Source: Mycobacterium xenopi
GTDB taxonomy: Bacteria; Actinomycetota; Actinomycetes; Mycobacteriales; Mycobacteriaceae
DNA length: 64,000 nucleotides
Direction of reading: 5' to 3'
Assembly: GCF_009936235.1 (NCBI RefSeq)
Contig: NZ_AP022314.1
Coordinates: 1,364,001-1,428,000, forward strand
Shown here piece by piece: positions 16,238-24,427 of the stretch. The notes below the pieces were generated by a model, which saw only the letters and a list, made by a program, of their open reading frames with translations, searched no databases and was not told where the DNA came from. Every line of letters starts with the position of its first letter. The stretch's first letter is position 1. The position numbers and the translations under genes were made by a program.

Positions 16238-16549
16238 ATGACTTTCGGGGCGGGATTCGTCACCACGCACCCTGAAGGGCTGCTGGCAGCGACGAGTGAT
16301 TTGGGCAGCGTCGGCGCTGCAATGGCCGCGGCAAATGCCGCCGCGGCCGCCCCGACCAGCGGGGTGATTCCGGCGGCGGCCGACGAAGTGTCGGCGCTGA
16401 CTGCCGCCCAATTCGCCGCACACGCCGCCCGCTATCAGGCCGTGAGTGCCCAGGCGGCGGCGGTTCACGAGCTGTTCGTCAGGACCTTGGGCACCAGTGC
16501 CGCATCGTACGCCGCGACCGAGGCCGCCAACGCGATCGCAGCCAGCTAG
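16238..16549 (+). CDS. PE family protein (PE domain only)
   Basis: 103 residues, essentially one PE domain: FVTTHPEGLLAATSDLGSVG, the Ala-rich helical hairpin, and the type VII secretion signal YxxxE in YAATE near the C-terminus. PE proteins pair with a PPE partner encoded next door and are exported by an ESX system; the downstream PPE gene begins 20 bp later behind AGGAGG, so the two form an operon and probably a heterodimer. Which ESX system it uses is not visible. Confidence 0.93.
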   Translation: MTFGAGFVTTHPEGLLAATSDLGSVGAAMAAANAAAAAPTSGVIPAAADEVSALTAAQFAAHAARYQAVSAQAAAVHELFVRTLGTSAASYAATEAANAIAAS

Positions 16550-16569
16550 CAAACAGGAGGCCAACCAAG

Positions 16570-17946
16570 ATGGATTTCGGCGCGCTGCCACCGGAGATCA
16601 ATTCTGCCCGGATGTACGCCGGGCCGGGTGCAGGCCCGATGCTGACAGCCGCAGCCGCCTGGGACGGGCTGGCCGCCGACCTGTACGCGACCGCGGACTC
16701 CTACCAGTCGGTGATTACCGGCCTGACCGCTGGCTCCTGGCAGGGCCCGGCGTCCTCGGCGATGGCCGCAGCAGCGGCACCCTATGTGACCTGGATGACC
16801 GCCACCGCGGCCCAGTGCGAGCAGGTGGCTAACCAGGCCAGGGCGGCCGCGAGCGCATTCGAGGCCGCATTCGCGATGACGGTGCCGCCGCCGCTGATCG
16901 CCGCCAACCGTGCTCAGCTGGCGGCGCTGGTCGCGACGAATTTCCTCGGGCAAAACACTGCGGCGATCGCGGCCACCGAGGCCCAGTACGGCGAGATGTG
17001 GGCCCAGGATGCCGCCGCCATGTATGGCTATGCCGGCAGTTCGGCCGCGGCTGCGACCTTGGCGCCGTTCACGCCGCCGCAGCAGAACACCAACCCGAGC
17101 GGGCCGGTCGCCCAGGCCGCGGCCGTCGCCCACGCGGCCGGCGACTCGGCAGCTACCCATGTGCGCACGGCGATGTCACCGTTGTCGATGATGCCCCAGG
17201 CCCTGCATGCGCTCGCGTCCCCAAGCTCGTCGTCGCCGGGACTATCGCAGCTGGCGATGGGTGAGGCCGCCTCGATGACCACGTCGGGGGCGTCTGCCCC
17301 CGCTAGTGCCCTTGCGGGCCTGACCGGCGCATCGGGCAAAGGAGCTGTCAAGGGTGCCGGGAACGGCGCGACATTTGGCGCGAATGCGCTGGCCGGTCTC
17401 CAGTCCAGCATGGGCGCCGACGAGTTGGGCCTGATCGAGGACACAGTGGGTCTGGAGATCGACGCGGCCGCCGCCGGTGGTTTGGACGGCGGCGGCGTCG
17501 GTTTGGACCTGATCGGTGTTGGAATTGACTTCCTGGGCGCCGACGAGCTCACCGAGTCGGGAGGCTTGGGACCTTTAGGAGCGCTGCCGCCTGGGTCGCT
17601 GGGCGGCTTAGGCGGTGGGACGGGGTTGGCACCCGGGGCAGGCTTGGGCGGCTTGGGCGGCTTGGGCGGTGCAGGGGCGTCGGCCAGCGTCGGTCAGGCC
17701 GGCTCGGTGGGCGTCTTGTCGGTGCCGCAGGGCTGGGGTGACGCGCTTTCGGCCGGGACCATGAGTCAGGCGAGCGCCATGCCGTTGCCGGGTAGCGGCC
17801 TGGGCAGTGTCGCGGGGGCGTCGGCAGGCGCGACTGGCGCGCCCAAGATGCCCGTTGCGAATCTGTCTGGGCGCGAATTCGAGGGCGCAATTCAGCAAAT
17901 CGGCCTGCGCCCCAAAGTTATTGCGCGTTCACCGATGGTCGGATAG
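16570..17946 (+). CDS. PPE family protein, PPE-SVP subclass
   Basis: 458 residues. The PPE domain begins MDFGALPPEINSARMYAGPG and carries Trp57 of the WxG-like turn (GSWQGP). The hydrophobic middle includes a Gly/Leu-rich segment encoded by direct repeats near 17640-17670. The SVP motif occurs as GVLSVPQGW around residue 378. These are secreted or surface proteins chaperoned by EspG and paired with a PE. The partner is the immediately upstream PE gene. The C-terminus ends IARSPMVG, differing from the module shared by the PE8/PPE15 pair nearby. Confidence 0.93.
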   Translation: MDFGALPPEINSARMYAGPGAGPMLTAAAAWDGLAADLYATADSYQSVITGLTAGSWQGPASSAMAAAAAPYVTWMTATAAQCEQVANQARAAASAFEAAFAMTVPPPLIAANRAQLAALVATNFLGQNTAAIAATEAQYGEMWAQDAAAMYGYAGSSAAAATLAPFTPPQQNTNPSGPVAQAAAVAHAAGDSAATHVRTAMSPLSMMPQALHALASPSSSSPGLSQLAMGEAASMTTSGASAPASALAGLTGASGKGAVKGAGNGATFGANALAGLQSSMGADELGLIEDTVGLEIDAAAAGGLDGGGVGLDLIGVGIDFLGADELTESGGLGPLGALPPGSLGGLGGGTGLAPGAGLGGLGGLGGAGASASVGQAGSVGVLSVPQGWGDALSAGTMSQASAMPLPGSGLGSVAGASAGATGAPKMPVANLSGREFEGAIQQIGLRPKVIARSPMVG

Positions 17947-18014
17947 ATCCGCCGCGCGGCCACAACATAGCTCGCACCTCGGATCGACGTGCGGGCTACG
18001 CCTGTGGTTGGTTG

Positions 18015-18299
18015 TTAGGCCCAGCTGGAGCCGACGGCGCTGTCGGTGCTGGCCATGTTGCTGCTGGCGGTTTGCACCTTTTGGCCGTGGGCGTTGGCCT
18101 GCTCGTAGATCACCTGGAAGTTGCGGCCCAGCTCGGTGATGAACTGTTGGCACGCCGTCGACCCGGCACCACCCCAGAAGTCACCGGCGGCCAGCACATC
18201 ACGGATGATCGCCTGATGCTCGGCCTCCAACGCCGCCGCCTGCGCCCGAATCGTGGCACCATGAGCGTCAACGTCGCCGAATTGGTAGTTGATGGTCAT
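18015..18299 (-). CDS. esxI: EsxI-type WXG100 protein (Mtb9.9 family)
   Basis: 94 residues, starting MTINYQFGDVDAHGATIRAQ, with the helix-turn-helix motif WGG at 42-44 and C-terminal AVGSSWA, typical of the EsxI/L/N/O/V subfamily. It is the smaller partner of a secreted heterodimer with the upstream EsxJ-type protein, exported through ESX-5-like machinery in M. tuberculosis. It starts 27 bp after the esxJ stop with GGAGAC just upstream of ATG. Confidence 0.92.
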   Translation of the reverse strand: MTINYQFGDVDAHGATIRAQAAALEAEHQAIIRDVLAAGDFWGGAGSTACQQFITELGRNFQVIYEQANAHGQKVQTASSNMASTDSAVGSSWA

Positions 18300-18326
18300 T
18301 GTCGTTGTCTCCTAACGATTTCGGTG

Positions 18327-18623
18327 CTAGCTGCTCAGGATCTGCTGGGACGCCTGCTCTTGGGCCTCGTAGTTGTTGGCGTCGCGGATCAGCCCGTCAC
18401 GCACCCCGTGCAGCATGTTGACGATGTTGCGAAACGCCTGATTCATCTGGCTCATCGTGTCGTAGGAGGTGGCCTGCGCAGACCCACTCCAGCCGGCACC
18501 GGCAATGTTGACCGACGACGCCCACATCTTGCGGGCCTCGTCCTCCACGGTCTGGGCGTGCACGTCGAACCGGCCCGCCATCGCCCGCATCTGGTCGGGA
18601 TCGGTCATAAACCGAGTTGGCAT
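18327..18623 (-). CDS. esxJ: EsxJ-type WXG100 protein (QILSS family)
   Basis: 98 residues with the diagnostic C-terminus ASQQILSS, the WSG turn at 45-47 and the secretion signal YxxxE in NYEAQE. It pairs with the EsxI-type protein encoded just downstream. AAGGAG precedes the ATG. Position after PPE15 and before esxI matches Rv1038c. Confidence 0.93.
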   Translation of the reverse strand: MPTRFMTDPDQMRAMAGRFDVHAQTVEDEARKMWASSVNIAGAGWSGSAQATSYDTMSQMNQAFRNIVNMLHGVRDGLIRDANNYEAQEQASQQILSS

Positions 18624-18757
18624 CTGAATATCTCCTTAGCTCGAAGCCGTCGATGATCGCTGCGCCGCAGCAGCCTTATGGACTACAGTACGGCCTGGCG
18701 TTGAACGGGTGGATTCAAACAAGTTACATATTCTTTCCCTTTTCTCTTCCCTTTTGG

Positions 18758-19951
18758 TCAGCCGGCGACCACCGGGCGTGTTACCACGGTTGGTTTGACG
18801 CCGTAGCGAGGAGCGCCGAAGCCGGTCACCCCGCGGCTGGCGGAAGCCACCGAGGGCATGGCGGCCGGCATCGTGGCCACCGGCGGGGTTTCCTCGGCGG
18901 CGCTGGTCCAGCCTGAGGCGGTGAATGCAGCCTCTGTGCTGGCAGTTGGGGTGGCTGCCGACCACGTGGCCGGCACCGAGAGCTTGCCGACGGTGGCGGC
19001 CCGGCCCATGCCCGCTGACACCGGTGCCCCACCTGCGGCCGCTGGGGAGGCTGCGCTTGCCAGCATCGATCCGCCGGCGCTCGCCGCGACGCCCTCCGAG
19101 CCGGCAGGTGCGGCGGTGCCGCCAGGAAAGCCTGGCCCGGCTCCCGAGGAACTGATGCCTCTTGCGATGCCGGCAAACATGTTCCAAGCCCCGATGTTTC
19201 CTGCCGCCCCGGTGTAGGTCTGGGTTGCGTTCCAAATCCCGATGTTTTGTGTGGAGTTGATGAAATCTGACAGAAACCCACCGGGACCCGCCGACGCGGA
19301 GGCCGATCCGGCCAGCGGGGAGGCCAGGCCTTGCACGGTGTTGGGCAGGCTGGCAACTAGCTGCGACAACTCGGTCTGGGTGCCGGCGGTCGCGGCCGCG
19401 GCGGCTTGGCCGGCCAGCCCGGCAGGGTTGGTATTCGGCGCTGGCGGGGTCAACGGATGCAATAGTGCGGCGCTCGCCGAGGAACTCGCGTAGCCATACA
19501 TGGCGGCCGCGTCTTGTGCCCACATTTCGCCGTAGTGGGCCTCGGTGGCCATAATCGCCGGAGTGTTCTGCCCGAGGAAGTTCGTCGCGACGAGCGCGGC
19601 GAGCTGAGCCCGGTTAGCTGCTATCACCGGCGGCGGCACCGTCATCGCAAACGCGGTCTGGTAGGCGGCTGCGGAGGCGGTGGCCTGCGCGGCTGCGTGC
19701 TCGGCGGCCGCGGCGGTGGTATTGAGCCACGCCACATAGGGCGCCGCCGCGGCGGCCATCGCCACCGACGACGGGCCCATCCAACCCTCGCTCGTCAGCG
19801 AGGAGATCACCGACTCGTACGCCGATGCGGCGGTAGCCAATTCAGCGGCCAGGCTGTTCCACGCGGCCGCGGTGGCCGTCATCGGGCCCGATCCTGGCCC
19901 GGCGTAGATGCGTGCGGAGTTGATCTCCGGAGGTAACGCGCCGAAGTCCAT
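18758..19951 (-). CDS. PPE15: PPE15-like protein, PPE-SVP subclass
   Basis: 397 residues from ATG 19951 (MDFGALPPEINSARIYAGPG); an in-frame ATG three codons earlier (19960) is less likely because the family starts at MDF. The WxG-like turn is EGWMGPSS and the SVP motif is VGKLSVPATW. The last ~85 residues (18758-19012) closely match the C-terminus of the PE protein encoded just upstream, both ending near FGAPRYGVKPTV. PPE15 pairs with PE8 and is chaperoned by EspG5 in M. tuberculosis. Confidence 0.93.
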   Translation of the reverse strand: MDFGALPPEINSARIYAGPGSGPMTATAAAWNSLAAELATAASAYESVISSLTSEGWMGPSSVAMAAAAAPYVAWLNTTAAAAEHAAAQATASAAAYQTAFAMTVPPPVIAANRAQLAALVATNFLGQNTPAIMATEAHYGEMWAQDAAAMYGYASSSASAALLHPLTPPAPNTNPAGLAGQAAAAATAGTQTELSQLVASLPNTVQGLASPLAGSASASAGPGGFLSDFINSTQNIGIWNATQTYTGAAGNIGAWNMFAGIARGISSSGAGPGFPGGTAAPAGSEGVAASAGGSMLASAASPAAAGGAPVSAGMGRAATVGKLSVPATWSAATPTASTEAAFTASGWTSAAEETPPVATMPAAMPSVASASRGVTGFGAPRYGVKPTVVTRPVVAG

Positions 19952-20014
19952 CTCGCACATCCCCCGTTCGTAGTAACCGATTGCGCTTGTGTCGAAGATG
20001 CAGGGACGCGGTCC

Positions 20015-20860
20015 CTAACCGACCGCCGGGCGCGGCATCACCGTGGGTTTGACGCCGTAGCGCGGTGCGCCGAATCCGGCGGTTTTGCCAGCCGAGGCCA
20101 CCGACGGCATCCCGGCCGGCACCGTCGCCGCGGGCGCGCTGTCGGGTGTGGCGGCCGTCCAACCCGCGCCAGCCAGCCGCGCCGGGGCGCCGGTTGACAC
20201 TGGCGTGGTCTCTGCGGCCCAACTGGGCGGCACCGACAACCCGCCGACCGCGGAGGCCTGACCTGCGCTGGCCAACACCGGCGCCGCGCGGGCACCAACC
20301 GCGCCCGCCGGCCCGACGGCATTCGTCGCCACCGCTCCGCCCACCCCGCCGGAATCGGCGGCCCCGGCACCCAGAGGCGCGGTCGCACTCGCTGCGGCGG
20401 TGCCCGAAGCGGGGCTGGCCTGGATGAGGTCGGATGCTGCGGAACCGAAATTCCCCGCTTGCAATGCGCCGATGATGGCGCTGTTGCTCAACGCACCGGG
20501 GACCAGCCCGTATGACCCTTCCCCCGTCAGGAACCCCAGGAGCGAGAGCCCCGACCCGGAGGAACCGGCGGCAGCCGCGTTGGCGGCTTCGGTGGCTGCG
20601 TACGAATCGGCGCTGGCTCCCAACGTGTTGACAAACATCTCGTGAATCGCCGCGGCCTGGGCACTGACTGCCTGATACAGGCTGCCGTAGGCAGAAAACT
20701 GGGTGGCCTGCAGCGCCGACACTTCATCGGCGGCCGCGGGGGCCACTCCCGTCGTCGGGGCCGCCGCGGCGGCGTTTTGGGCGGCCAATGCCGAGCCGAT
20801 TCCCCGTAGCTGGCTCGAGGCAGCCGCCAACGCTTCAGGCAGCGTGGTGACGTACGACAT
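20015..20860 (-). CDS. PE8: PE8-like protein with a PPE-SVP-type C-terminal module
   Basis: 281 residues from ATG 20860, chosen over an upstream ATG because MSYVTTLPEALAAASSQL is the canonical PE start and GAGGAG stands 8 bp before it. The PE domain occupies about 1-100 with YAATE as secretion signal. After a low-complexity linker comes GGLSVPPSW and an ending GFGAPRYGVKPTVMPRP that mirrors the adjacent PPE protein. It heads a PE8-PPE15-esxJ-esxI operon. Confidence 0.93.
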   Translation of the reverse strand: MSYVTTLPEALAAASSQLRGIGSALAAQNAAAAAPTTGVAPAAADEVSALQATQFSAYGSLYQAVSAQAAAIHEMFVNTLGASADSYAATEAANAAAAGSSGSGLSLLGFLTGEGSYGLVPGALSNSAIIGALQAGNFGSAASDLIQASPASGTAAASATAPLGAGAADSGGVGGAVATNAVGPAGAVGARAAPVLASAGQASAVGGLSVPPSWAAETTPVSTGAPARLAGAGWTAATPDSAPAATVPAGMPSVASAGKTAGFGAPRYGVKPTVMPRPAVG

Positions 20861-21304
20861 TGGACTACTCCTCGGCAACCGAGCCGATAGGTCGGCTGTC
20901 GTCTTCCGTTTGTGATGCCACGACTCCACGCTTCCGTGCACAGACGCAGCGGTGATACCTCGTTAACGGCTCCTTAACGGTTTTGGCGGCGGTTTTAACG
21001 CTTTGCTGGCGGGCGCGCAGGGTCGGCAAACCAACTCGGCCGAACAACATTTCCGTAAAGGAGTGGGCTATTCGCGACTGGCACCGAGAAGAAGCAATTG
21101 CTCACGAATTCGCCGGGAATTTACCTACATGGTGAGATTGCAGAAACTGGCCAGTAACATCAACCGCTTGCCGGGATGTGGTGTTCATCAGCCCGACGGC
21201 GGGCTGGCTGCGAGCAATGTCATCGACCTTGCACGTGACGTGTTTTCCGAATGAATTACACAGCGGCGCAGCATGTTTCGCGCACAGCGACAGCTACGGG
21301 GGGT
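20861..21304. other. 444-bp upstream region of the PE8 operon
   Basis: Probably holds the promoter of the minus-strand PE8 operon. GTTAACGG, CCTTAACGG and TTTTAACG occur in close succession at 20962-21001 as imperfect repeats. A plus-strand frame from ATG 21129 to 21254 encodes 41 residues (MVRLQKLASNINRLPGCGVH onward) but lacks a clear ribosome site and I do not recognise it. No stronger gene is seen. Confidence 0.4.
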
Positions 21305-21637
21305 TCAGTTGCCGGGCTTGGCAGCAGTGTTCAGGTCGGGGCAGTAGTGGGCCACGGCGTCGGCGACGAAATACCTCGCGCCTTGTGGGGTCAACTTCGG
21401 GTTTTCCGATTGGATACGGTTGACCAGCTCGGCTGCTGGTCGTCCGGAGTGGAGCGCGTCGCAGACGGCTTTGGCGTAGTTGATGATCCGTGCCGGGTCT
21501 TGATAGGTGACGCCGTCCTGGTCGAGGGCGTGCAAAAACGAACTGTCGGTCGCATCGGCATGCGCGATACCGGTGCCGAGCAACCCCAAGGCCGCCGACA
21601 CGGCGACCGCGAAACACCCGGCCGGTCGTCGGTTCAT
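21305..21637 (-). CDS. DUF732 secreted protein
   Basis: 110 residues with a signal peptide (MNRRPAGCFAVAVSAALGLL, cleavage probably after AHA at about 24-26) and a DUF732 domain: FLHALDQDGVTYQDPARIIN, AKAVCDALHSG and VADAVAHYCPD. Two mature cysteines are placed for one disulfide. DUF732 proteins are small exported proteins abundant in mycobacteria with unknown function. It stands alone between the PE8 operon and the tRNA gene. Confidence 0.9.
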   Translation of the reverse strand: MNRRPAGCFAVAVSAALGLLGTGIAHADATDSSFLHALDQDGVTYQDPARIINYAKAVCDALHSGRPAAELVNRIQSENPKLTPQGARYFVADAVAHYCPDLNTAAKPGN

Positions 21638-21720
21638 GGCGAGATGCTACTGCCGGTGTGCCGCGTCGGCAGCAGCTCGGGCCCGCTAAGGCCAGCCCAT
21701 ATACGCTTCTGAACTGCAAA

Positions 21721-21794
21721 GCCCCCATAGCCCAATTGGCAGAGGCAGCGGACTTAAAATCCGTCCAGTGTCGGTTCGAGTCCGACTGGGGGCA
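21721..21794 (+). tRNA. tRNA with anticodon UAA (Leu), short variable region
   Basis: A 74-nt cloverleaf: acceptor GCCCCCA/TGGGGGC with discriminator A21794; anticodon stem GCGGA/TCCGT around the loop CTTAAAA, giving anticodon TAA; T arm GTCGG-TTCGAGT-CCGAC. CC but not the final A follows. The anticodon reads UUA, hence leucine. As folded, the variable region is only about five nucleotides, whereas bacterial leucine tRNAs normally have a long variable arm. Confidence 0.9.
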
Positions 21795-21796
21795 CC

Positions 21797-22099
21797 GGTG
21801 GTCAGCTGTGCGTCCGAGAACCCGGCTGTGGCCACCCGCGGTGGCGGGCCGGCGCGATAGCACCGGGGGCTTCGTCGAGGCGCCGAATTGCGGTCCTGCG
21901 AACCACGCGTTTGCCAGGATCGGCGTGCGCCTCGGCGAACTGCCCGGTCTTGCCCGAAATGACGTGTTGGCACGGACGATTAGCGAATTCGCGGCGTTGT
22001 CCGGCTCCGGTCGCGGTAGGCTCAATACACGCAAATTCTGGCCAGCAGTGCAGCAGGGGTGGTGAGCGTCGCGCTGATCGGTTGGGGGTCACAGCGGGG
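21797..22099. other. Intergenic region downstream of the tRNA
   Basis: 303 bp between the tRNA and the lipoprotein gene. I looked for a repeated tRNA 3-prime end marking an integrated element and saw none. No gene is supported here. Confidence 0.4.
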
Positions 22100-22807
22100 A
22101 TGCGAAACGAACATGTGCGCTACCTGACGGCCGCAGGGGCCGTCGCGGGCATCTGCATTCTCGCCGCCGGGTGCGGCGGTGGCGGCCACGAAGGCAGCGT
22201 CAAGTCGCGGCCCACCACCACCAAGTCGAAGACGGCGCCACCGATTACCGAGGTTGGGCTGAAGGGGTTGTTGCTCAGCGCCGATCAGGTCAACGCCGTC
22301 ATGGGCGCATCCGAGATGAAGGTGACGAGATACCGCACTCAGATGTCTGACGACAGCGCCACGATGGAGCCCAAGGAATGCCTGGCCGTCGATGGTTCAG
22401 CGCAGGAGAAGGTCTACGCCAAAAGCGGTTACACCGCTGAGCGGGATGAGACACTTCAGGAAGGCGATAACTTCACCCATTTCGTCGAGCAGGCCGTGGT
22501 GCTGTTTCCGTCCGCCAAGCAGGCCAGCGCCTTCGTCGCCGCATCCGGGCTCCAGTGGTCGGCCTGTCACCAGTACACCCACACCCAAAGCCACACGGTG
22601 TGGGATGTGGGGCCGGTATCCAACACCAACGGCATGTTGAGCACGATCGCGACCCAACAAAACGCCAACGCCCCTGGCTGGGCCTGCGGGCGGGCGCTGA
22701 CAGCCCGCAACAACGTCGTCATCGATGTCAACACCTGCAGCGCCGACCCGAAGAACACGGCGGTCGACATCGCGAATCAGATCGCCGGCAGGGTACCCAT
22801 GACGTAA
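22100..22807 (+). CDS. Lipoprotein with PknH-like extracellular sensor domain
   Basis: 235 residues from ATG 22100, preceded by AGCGGGG. A lipoprotein signal peptide ends in lipobox LAAGC (Cys near 24). The mature part resembles the extracellular domain of PknH (PknH_C, as in LppH): LLLSADQVNAVMG, four cysteines (KECLAV, WSACHQ, GWACGRA, NTCSAD) suited to two disulfides, and a final VDIANQIAGRVP. It would be anchored outside the membrane. The ligand is unknown. Longer upstream reading in the same frame lacks signal features. Confidence 0.85.
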   Translation: MRNEHVRYLTAAGAVAGICILAAGCGGGGHEGSVKSRPTTTKSKTAPPITEVGLKGLLLSADQVNAVMGASEMKVTRYRTQMSDDSATMEPKECLAVDGSAQEKVYAKSGYTAERDETLQEGDNFTHFVEQAVVLFPSAKQASAFVAASGLQWSACHQYTHTQSHTVWDVGPVSNTNGMLSTIATQQNANAPGWACGRALTARNNVVIDVNTCSADPKNTAVDIANQIAGRVPMT

Positions 22808-23166
22808 GCCCCGGCTGCGCGCGAAGCTGCGTTCCACGCGACTGCCGCGGATGTGACTTTCGCCTCTTTCTCGACGCTGATGCTGAACGATCTCTTAACT
22901 TTCCGTGTCGTGACGCGCATCGCCCTGTGGTTAGCGAGCAACCTGCAAAAGCCTGGAAGACCGCATTACTGCGTTCGCTGTATGGCAACCCGCTCATACC
23001 GACAGATCGATATTTAAGCGGGCTTTGAGGTCTTCTGGCGGGACCGGCAGGGCGGGCGGCGAACTGCGCGCGTTGCGTTAAGAAATCGGCCGCTAGACTC
23101 GCCCAGAAGCGGCGCTGATGGCGCCGAAATCCTGTCAACCAGGGATATTCCGGTCGTCATGCTGCG
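22808..23166. other. Upstream region of the beta-propeller gene
   Basis: 359 bp with no supported gene. It includes AT-rich patches (GATCTCTTAACTTT near 22887-22900, GATATTTAAGCG near 23008-23019) that could hold promoter and TrcR-type sites, given that the M. tuberculosis homologue Rv1057 is controlled by TrcR and stress sigma factors. No exact site can be assigned by eye. Confidence 0.35.
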
Positions 23167-24312
23167 GTGACCCTTGTCGCGTGGCGTCGAAGCGCGACAA
23201 GTACAGCAAAGGCTGGTGTCAATGTGGGTTATCTGAAACGCAATTGGCTTGGCGATGACGGGTCAGCCGTCGGCACGGAGAGCACGTCGCAGTTCGCGAT
23301 CGTTGCCGGAATGGCCGTGCACCGCGGACCCATCAGCGGCATCGTCGCCAGCCCCGACGGTGATCGGCTGCTATTGAGCAACTACCGCGATCACAGCGTG
23401 TCGATCATCGACACCGGCACCTGGGCCGGGGTAAGGACGATCACCGGGATCAATGAACCGTTCACCATCGCCATGAGCCCCGCCGACCCCCGCCACGCTT
23501 ACCTCAGCACGGTTTCACCGGCATACGACGCGATCGCGGTCGTTGACTTGGAGACCGACAGCGTCGTCGCCGCGCATCCGGTGGCCCTGACGGTGACCGA
23601 CCTGGCGGTCGACAGCGACGGCAGGCGGATCTATGTGAGCCGAACCGCAGCGAGCGGCGCCGACGTCGCCGTCCTCGACAGCGCGACCGGTCGTGTTGAA
23701 GCGATCGACATTGGCGCGCGGGCGGGCACCACCGCCGGATGCCTGCGCATCACCCCGGATGGGCTTGTCTACACCGCCACCCAGCGGGCCGCTGGCGGCG
23801 AAGTCGTGGTGATTGACGCACGCCGGCAGCGCGTCGTCGACACCATCGAGATCGGTTGTGCCATCCGCGATATCGCGATCAGCCCGGACGGCGCTACGGC
23901 TTACATCGCCAGCAGCGGCGTGGGGTTCGGCGCGGTGATCGACGTCGTCGATACCCGCAGCAACAAGATCATCAGCACACGCAAGCTCGGCGAGACCGGG
24001 GCATTGGTCACGCAGCTGGTGCTCAGCAGCGACGGCGATCGCGCCTACCTCGTCGGTGAGGACAGGATCAGCGTGCTGTGCCCGCTGACGCAGGATGTCG
24101 TCGCCACCATCACCGTGGGCAGGCAGCCGTCGTGCGTAGCGGAAAGTCCGGGCGGCCACTACCTCTATGTCGGCGACTATTCCGGCGCGGTGACCGTGGT
24201 GTCGATCGACTCCGCTGCGGCGGCCCCGAGGCTGCCGGGCGAAGACAACCGCACGCGCCGCTCGGGGCTGGGTCGGCACGCACTGCCGCAGCTTGAGCCG
24301 GCGTTGACGTAA
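23167..24312 (+). CDS. YVTN/beta-propeller repeat protein (Rv1057-like)
   Basis: 381 residues from GTG 23167. About seven blades of 40-45 residues can be followed through repeated ISGIVASPDGDRLLLSNY, LAVDSDGRRIYVSR, IAISPDGATAYIAS and LVLSSDGDRAYLVG blocks, each followed by VxVIDxxT strands. There is no signal peptide at this start. The M. tuberculosis homologue is a stress-induced seven-bladed propeller repressed by TrcR; the trcRS genes lie 7 kb away here. Propellers are usually binding platforms; the partner is unknown. Confidence 0.85.
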   Translation: MTLVAWRRSATSTAKAGVNVGYLKRNWLGDDGSAVGTESTSQFAIVAGMAVHRGPISGIVASPDGDRLLLSNYRDHSVSIIDTGTWAGVRTITGINEPFTIAMSPADPRHAYLSTVSPAYDAIAVVDLETDSVVAAHPVALTVTDLAVDSDGRRIYVSRTAASGADVAVLDSATGRVEAIDIGARAGTTAGCLRITPDGLVYTATQRAAGGEVVVIDARRQRVVDTIEIGCAIRDIAISPDGATAYIASSGVGFGAVIDVVDTRSNKIISTRKLGETGALVTQLVLSSDGDRAYLVGEDRISVLCPLTQDVVATITVGRQPSCVAESPGGHYLYVGDYSGAVTVVSIDSAAAAPRLPGEDNRTRRSGLGRHALPQLEPALT

Positions 24313-24427
24313 CCCGGCGTGGTTTATCAGCGCTTCTCGCGGGAACCACTAACAGTCGGGCGTCTCGGCGCTAGCATTCGCGCGACTGAACACCAAGCGA
24401 TGCTGCGAACGGTAAGGCGGTACGTCG

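Noticed and set aside
21003..21254. 83-codon plus-strand frame upstream of PE8
   Set aside because: No ribosome site at the first start, no known family, and it lies in the PE8 promoter region.
21721..22099. tRNA 3-prime end as a phage or island attachment site
   Set aside because: No direct repeat of the tRNA end and no integrase in the window.
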